A stretch of 64,000 nt of DNA from contig OX326958.1 in the NCBI GenBank assembly GCA_946800325.1, positions 23,521,914 through 23,585,913 of the forward strand, given 5' to 3'. The stretch's first letter is position 1. Each line of letters begins with the position of its first letter. Positions 58,961 through 64,000 of this stretch are shown here, piece after piece. The notes under the pieces are model-generated. The model did not search any database. It was not told the DNA's origin and was given only the letters and a program-made list of their open reading frames with translations. Origin of the DNA: Luzula sylvatica. Taxonomy: Eukaryota > Streptophyta > Magnoliopsida > Poales > Juncaceae. Both the position numbers and the translations under genes were made by a program.

Positions 58961-60365
58961 CATATTTTGGAGTGATTAGGCACCACCATCTTCACTTTCC
59001 GAGATGTCATGAATTTGAAACTTGACAAAACTGATTTATTTGAAAAAATATATAAAGAATATATCATATATGAATCTTTCCAATATATTAGAAAAATAAA
59101 CCTTGTTGAGAAATGGATATCCAATGAAAGATATAAGTTGTTCGATATTACCAATTTCTTTTTTAATTTTTAACCTTCAAACTATTATATTGGGCGGCGA
59201 AGGAACAAAATAAAGTAGAAAATGGTAGTTTGTTCAACTAGTTACACTATTAATTTGAGTGATAAGAGTTACAATTTAGTAACCATTTTGTAATAAACTT
59301 TGCAAAAATTATTATTTTATTGTTTTATTATATTTTCATCAGACAATCCATCTGCTATCGTGTCAATAGTCTCATAACTTAAATAGTTGAGTTCATATTA
59401 CAAAACATTAAAATTTATGAGCAATTTTTATTGACAATCTTTTTTATGTGATAGAAAGAAATCACATGTTAAAATTAAAAAACTAAAAGGAAAAGAAAAT
59501 AAATCAAAGCATACTATCAAAGCATAACTACAATTTTTAGTAGAATACACGCGCTACGCTGCGGACATATACATTTTATTCTTTTGAACCATATATGTTA
59601 AAAAACATAAGATGAACAAAATCAAAGATATCATAATACATCTTCTTTGTTTTCTCCAGCAACTGGTATACCTTTTGCTACATGAGGTTCAACTTCAATT
59701 TGATTGGATTTAGTCACTTTACAAAGCTGGTTCAACATTTAAAAAGCTGGATGTATGAATTGCGTCATGAGCTCGTATTAACCCAAGGCGGCTCATACAA
59801 CTCGTAATTTGTAATTATTTATTTCTATTACAAATTATATGGTATACAATGTTTTTTAAATTATATTGTCATGATTTATTATTAAAAAGTTTCCACTTGT
59901 GATTTTTGAGATGTTATAAATAATTATTGTCATAAGTGGATTCATTGAAAGATTCCATTATATTACATAGATTTAAAGAAGAAAAAGTTAAAGAATTTTG
60001 AACTCGCAAATAATAGAGTTTCAAACATATATATGAAGTTCTTGAGAATATATTGCAAACAATATTCATATGAATATTATATTTGTCAAGTAATCAAGTT
60101 TTTTATGAGTATTATGTTTGCCGAGTGATGGAACTTTCTTAAACTAAAATATGAACTTTCTTAATTTCAACTATATATGAGATTATCTTTATAAAACTAA
60201 AAATTAGTCTTTTATTATTTTATTTTTTTTGGTTTATAAGTAAGTTTTGATTTCTTTACAATATCGGTGTTGTCAATGACATGTGCAATTTGTTAGAACT
60301 TTGAACTTTTGGTATGTAATTTGTGTTTTATATTCATTGTCAGATGGATTACCTAAATAAACAAG
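58961..60365. other. AT-rich intergenic DNA
   Basis: No supported gene, RNA gene or complete element was recognised. Confidence 0.5.
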
Positions 60366-60558
60366 GGTGATTCTATAGTAAAACTTTTTTTTAAAAAATA
60401 TTTTGGATATTTTTAATTAATTATAATTTTTTTATATGTATGATATTTTTTTTCTTATTTTACCTAGCATTAATTGATAAAACATACTTGAATATTATCA
60501 TTGAATAGACAAATTATCAAAATACCCTTTTAAAAAAGATCTATCATAAGATAAAGGT
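60366..60558. mobile_element. MITE relic of the GGTGATTCTATGGTAG family
   Basis: The left end GGGTGATTCTATAGTAAAAC and internal AATATTTTGGATATTTTTAA match the family nested in the LINE. The right end (AAAATACCCTTTTAAAAAAG...GGTCCTACC) is partly rearranged. Confidence 0.5.
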
Positions 60559-62040
60559 CCTACCAAACGAACACGCAAAATTCAGGATTCAAATATGAAA
60601 ATATGTGATTATTTTACACTAAATAACGATGCTAGAGATCCAAAATCGACTTGCATCTTTTGCAAAAAGTCGTATGCACTCTGACCCGAGCCAACACGGT
60701 ACCTCAACACTACGGAAGCGCTTTTTGCATCAATGCCCTAATTCACTTTGTAAATAAGATCCTAAACAAAAAAAAAGTTATCTTTTGAATCGAAATAAGA
60801 AGGCCAAGGTTAGTTTTTAACTTGGTTAAATCATAGTAAAATTATTTAATTTATTGGCAATAGATATATTTTATACATGAAAATGAATTCTTATATAGTT
60901 GGATTGCTTTTTAATTAGAACACAAAAATTATCATGTGGTGTGAATATATTGCAGATTTGTGGCTAGTGAAAATGAAAGATAACTTTTTGTGTACTTAAT
61001 TCAGTAATTACTTAGCATATGATGTTTCTAATCTATTTATTTTTAAGATTAAAGTGGTACTAAACTCTTATCATATTAATTATAATATTTATAATAACAT
61101 AATATAGTAAAAAAACAGATTATTTTAAACAATAATATCATAATAATAATATAATTGTATTAAAAGAGGACAGGGAGAGATAGGCCGAAATTCCAAAAAA
61201 AAAAAAGAACCAAACTATGATGACATGATTATTTGACCGGATTTTATAAGCCCGGTGTTCTTTTTGCCATTAGTGCCGGGTTTTAAAAATTCGGTGTTTT
61301 ATATTTAATTATGTTAAACGAAATCTGGGTTAATTAATTTTTAACCCATCGAATTTTATAAATTCGATAATTAATTAAGATTTTAACAATCGAATTTTAT
61401 AAACTCGTAGGTTTTTTCCAAACGTCACAAACCATTGCTCGGATTGAAGGTATGTCATAAAACCCTACCTAAAACTTTGATCTTTCCATCCGGCCAAGGA
61501 ATATGCGTATGTGAATAGGTATAGCCGTATAGGTAAGTTGAGGTTTCTGTCCGGACAAGTAATTAAAGCATCTGTTACAAGTTTTAAGATTATTACCACA
61601 TCGAATTTAAATCAATTCCGGATTAGTTCTGAAATATTTTCAAAATCCGAATTATTCTTCGAATTTCGCTCATATTATTGACCCCGTGATGAAATGCTTC
61701 TATTTTTTATTATAATTTCAATCAAAACACCAACACGGTGTATGTACACCTGTTAGTACCTTTTATATACATTCAATAATCGATGAAAAATTCAACAAAC
61801 TAGCAAAAAAAAATGAAGAGAAATAGAGGAATGTGTATCCGAATTCCGAAGCCAACATCCACATATAATTATAAAGTAATTGTACGTAACATGATTGATA
61901 TCAGAATGATGAGGTGTAGGGTATGGATTGAATTTAGTTAAACTATTTTATAGTGTGAATATAATATCCAACGTATGATCAATATTATTATTGAAAAAAT
62001 CGGTGAAAAGCAGGAAAAGAGAGTATTGGACTCGAATTAA
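60559..62040. other. AT-rich intergenic DNA with TTTATAA-centred palindromes
   Basis: No gene. Four imperfect palindromes centred on TTTATAA or TTTAAAA lie at about 61240-61259 (ACCGGATTTTATAAGCCCGG), 61281-61301, 61356-61376 (ATCGAATTTTATAAATTCGA) and 61401-61419. They may be parts of one relic. Confidence 0.45.
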
Positions 62041-62339
62041 AAAGAAGCCCATAGCCCATAGCCCATAGGCCATAGTTTCTAAACAAAAATATCCTCGAGA
62101 CAGATAAATCCCACTATTCTCAATTCTGGTCTATCGACTATCTATCTATCCCCTTCCCCACATTTCTCCTCTCTCCTCCACTAAAGCCTCAAATGAAAAT
62201 CGCCACTTCTATCCCTCACTGACCTCTCTCTCTCGCTCTCCCCTTGTTGCTGTAAATGTACTTTGGTCCTTGGACTACCAATTCTTGCGCATTCTCTTCT
62301 TCAGTCGTCTCCTGTGCTAACTACAAGAAGTCGTGCTTC
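62041..62339 (+). promoter_or_regulatory. Promoter-leader region of the second NUMOD3 gene
   Basis: A CCCATAG-type heptamer is repeated three to four times at about 62047-62075, followed by a pyrimidine-rich leader that aligns with the leader of the first copy (43830-43995). Confidence 0.5.
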
Positions 62340-63926
62340 ATGAGGACCAGTGGTGCGTTTTATCTCCGATTTACCCCTTATTAGTTATTTTTTTGTTGTT
62401 GGTTTTAGCTTCGTCTCCATGGTTTTGAGGTCTTTTTGTAGATATCTTTGTTCCCCATCCATCCTTCGAGAGGCATGTCACCAAAACGAAGACTCTTCCT
62501 CTTGCCACTGGCGAAAGAGAATTCTCGCCACTAAACAACAAGAGAATTCTCTCTGGATTCAAATGCCAAATCCAATTGGAATCGATTGTTTCGACCAAAA
62601 CCAAATATGAGCACGCCATTTACGCACTGGCCACTTTTGAACGCGAGTCTACAGCTTCAATTTCAAGCACAAATTCGAATTTGAATTTCGAAACAGGGTC
62701 TGAAAGTGAGTCTGACGAGCCAGATTTGGACGATAAAGAGAAACTGAGAAGATCCAATATTTCACAGGCCAATAAAGGGAAAACTCCTTGGAATAAAGGA
62801 AGGAAACACAGTCCAGGTTAATATCGAGCATTCTTTGTTATTCAATATACCTTTTTATTTTTGTTTCTTTTATGCATGATCTAATTTGTATCGAATAAAT
62901 TGTAATAATGTGCAGAGACTATTCAAAGGATTAAAGAGAGAACAAGAATCGCCATGCAGAATCCCAAGGTGATGTCATGTAAGAATAATAATCGTCATTT
63001 TAATCAATTAATTACCAAAACATTCGTGCTATAATCAATTTGTTATTTTTTCAGATCAAGAAGAAATTAACGGCCTTTGGCCATGCTCAGAGGTTTCGTA
63101 CTTTTATAGCATCATTCGTTAAACACAATTAATTTATCATAAAAAAAAATTCCAATTTGGTATTTATTTATTTTGGTTCCAGTAAGGAGACGAGAGTAAG
63201 GATAGGAGAGAAGGTGAAAGAAGGGTGGAAGCGGAGGAGAGAGATAGTCATGATCCAAGAAATAGTCTTTGGCGAATGGCAGAATTTAATTGCTGACGTG
63301 GCACGATTAGGGTTTTCAGGCCAGGACGAATTTCAATGGAACTCCTATCAACTCATACGGGTCTAATCACTTGTCTTAACCGGAGGAATTATGTGAATCG
63401 TAAATATCATATCTTTTAGTGGCTTATCTGTAAATAATATTGCAGGAGGAAATAGAGAAGGAACTGAAAGAGCGTAAAGAGAGGAGGAAATTAGCTGGTA
63501 AGCCACACAAAGATAAAAGGGCGCCCAAATCGACCATTCAAAAGATGAAAATTGCTGAAGCGATCAAGGCTAAATGGGCCGATCCTGTTAGTTTTGTACC
63601 TTTTTTTGTTTCTACCCTTATAAAAATCGAAATAACGAACGAAATCTTTTTTAGGTTTATCGTGAGCGAGTCCATACTGGAATTACGAGGCATCATCACA
63701 AGGGCGACACCGAAAAAAAACAAAGTAGAAGGCACGAAAATAGAAACTCTTCTTCGGCGAAGCAAGATATTAAGAGCGAAACAAAGAGTAATTTCTTGGC
63801 AAAGAAGAAAAAAGGACTTGTTTATAAAGATCCAATGATTAGTTCTAAGCTTCAGATGATAAAGAAGATCAAGAACGAAAGAGATGCTTTCGAAAATAAG
63901 AAGCAACAAGCTGCCAAAAAGGCCAA
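62340..63926 (+). CDS. NUMOD3-domain protein, paralogue, 3' end outside the window
   Basis: Exons: 62340-62352, 62442-62816, 62916-62968, 63055-63092, 63183-63360, 63446-63586 and 63655-63926, all in phase. The last ends at a strong GTAAGT donor (63927), so the gene probably continues. If that donor is not used, TAA at 63928-63930 would end it. The protein begins MRTSDIFVPHPSFERHVTKT and has one NUMOD3 motif, ISQANKGKTPWNKGRKHSP. Conserved blocks are ERTRIAMQNPK, TRVRIGEKVKEGWKRRRE, FGEWQNLIADVARLGFSG, IAEAIKAKWADPVYRERV and KKGLVYKDPMISSKLQMIKK. This is the ancestral layout of the plant family (resembling At1g53800). It identifies what is extra in the copy at 43996-46448. Confidence 0.85.
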
Positions 63927-64000
63927 GTAAGTCATCGCCCCTGGAATTTTAACTTAATTACAAAACTGCCCCTGCATTTTTTAACGTAATTCTCTTTACT

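Noticed and set aside
62649..63909. Minus-strand frames at 62649-62831 and 63538-63909
   Set aside because: They are shadows of the second NUMOD3 gene's exons.
1..64000. tRNA or rRNA genes, organellar DNA, viral insertions
   Set aside because: I looked for tRNA A/B boxes with cloverleaf potential, conserved rRNA blocks and viral polymerase motifs. Only the SINE-like fragment at 58.9 kb and the LINE polymerase were found.

Overview
This window is nuclear DNA of a flowering plant, most likely a eudicot. The sequence shows short AT-rich GT-AG introns, plant-specific gene families (a CBL calcium sensor, a CRAL-TRIO/Sec14-like protein, a NUMOD3-domain protein), a DNA satellite, and many nested plant transposable elements. 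I could not place the species. There are four gene models. Three have complete reading frames whose exon phases join without a break. The fourth runs off the right edge.

Layout. 1-17232: an array of ~123-bp satellite monomers, split into three blocks by two insertions that sit in register with the array. The first is a 1.7-kb solo LTR (4091-5801, target duplication CTTTG). The second is a 6.6-kb TG...CA insertion (9759-16393, target duplication ATTCA), which itself holds a Helitron-like segment with captured exon fragments, a 30-bp minisatellite and decayed telomere-like repeats. 17233-23930: AT-rich, gene-free DNA with two MITE-like inverted repeats. 23934-28045: a decayed element carrying a plant mobile domain (PMD) pseudogene, with recurrent hairpins built on ACTTTCG...CGAAAGT. 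30148-32611: a nine-exon CRAL-TRIO gene. 37000-43585: a dead PIF/Harbinger-like element with matching terminal inverted repeats and a broken Myb/SANT reading frame, containing a 1001-bp solo LTR and a hAT-type MITE.

43996-64000 is the gene-rich part. A NUMOD3 gene (43996-46448) and its paralogue (62340 to beyond 63926) lie in the same orientation about 18 kb apart, flanking a CBL2/CBL3-type gene (47304-56138). The first NUMOD3 copy has tandemly amplified its PWNKG module and ends in a BED-type zinc finger of the kind carried by hAT transposases. It lacks the C-terminal region seen in its paralogue, so it looks like a new transposon-host chimera. The CBL gene keeps an intact 226-codon frame although intron 4 holds a full-length antisense LINE (48023-54893) with a 16-bp target duplication; the LINE itself carries a nested MITE. 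Between CBL and the second NUMOD3 gene is a small broken gene with 45-bp tandem repeats and a tRNA-like SINE fragment at its 3' end.

The window does not describe one pathway. It is a record of a genic edge next to satellite heterochromatin: CBL2/3-type proteins act in calcium signalling at the tonoplast, CRAL-TRIO proteins bind phospholipid-type ligands, and the NUMOD3 proteins are of unknown function. Family assignments rest on recognising motifs by eye. No database search was run.
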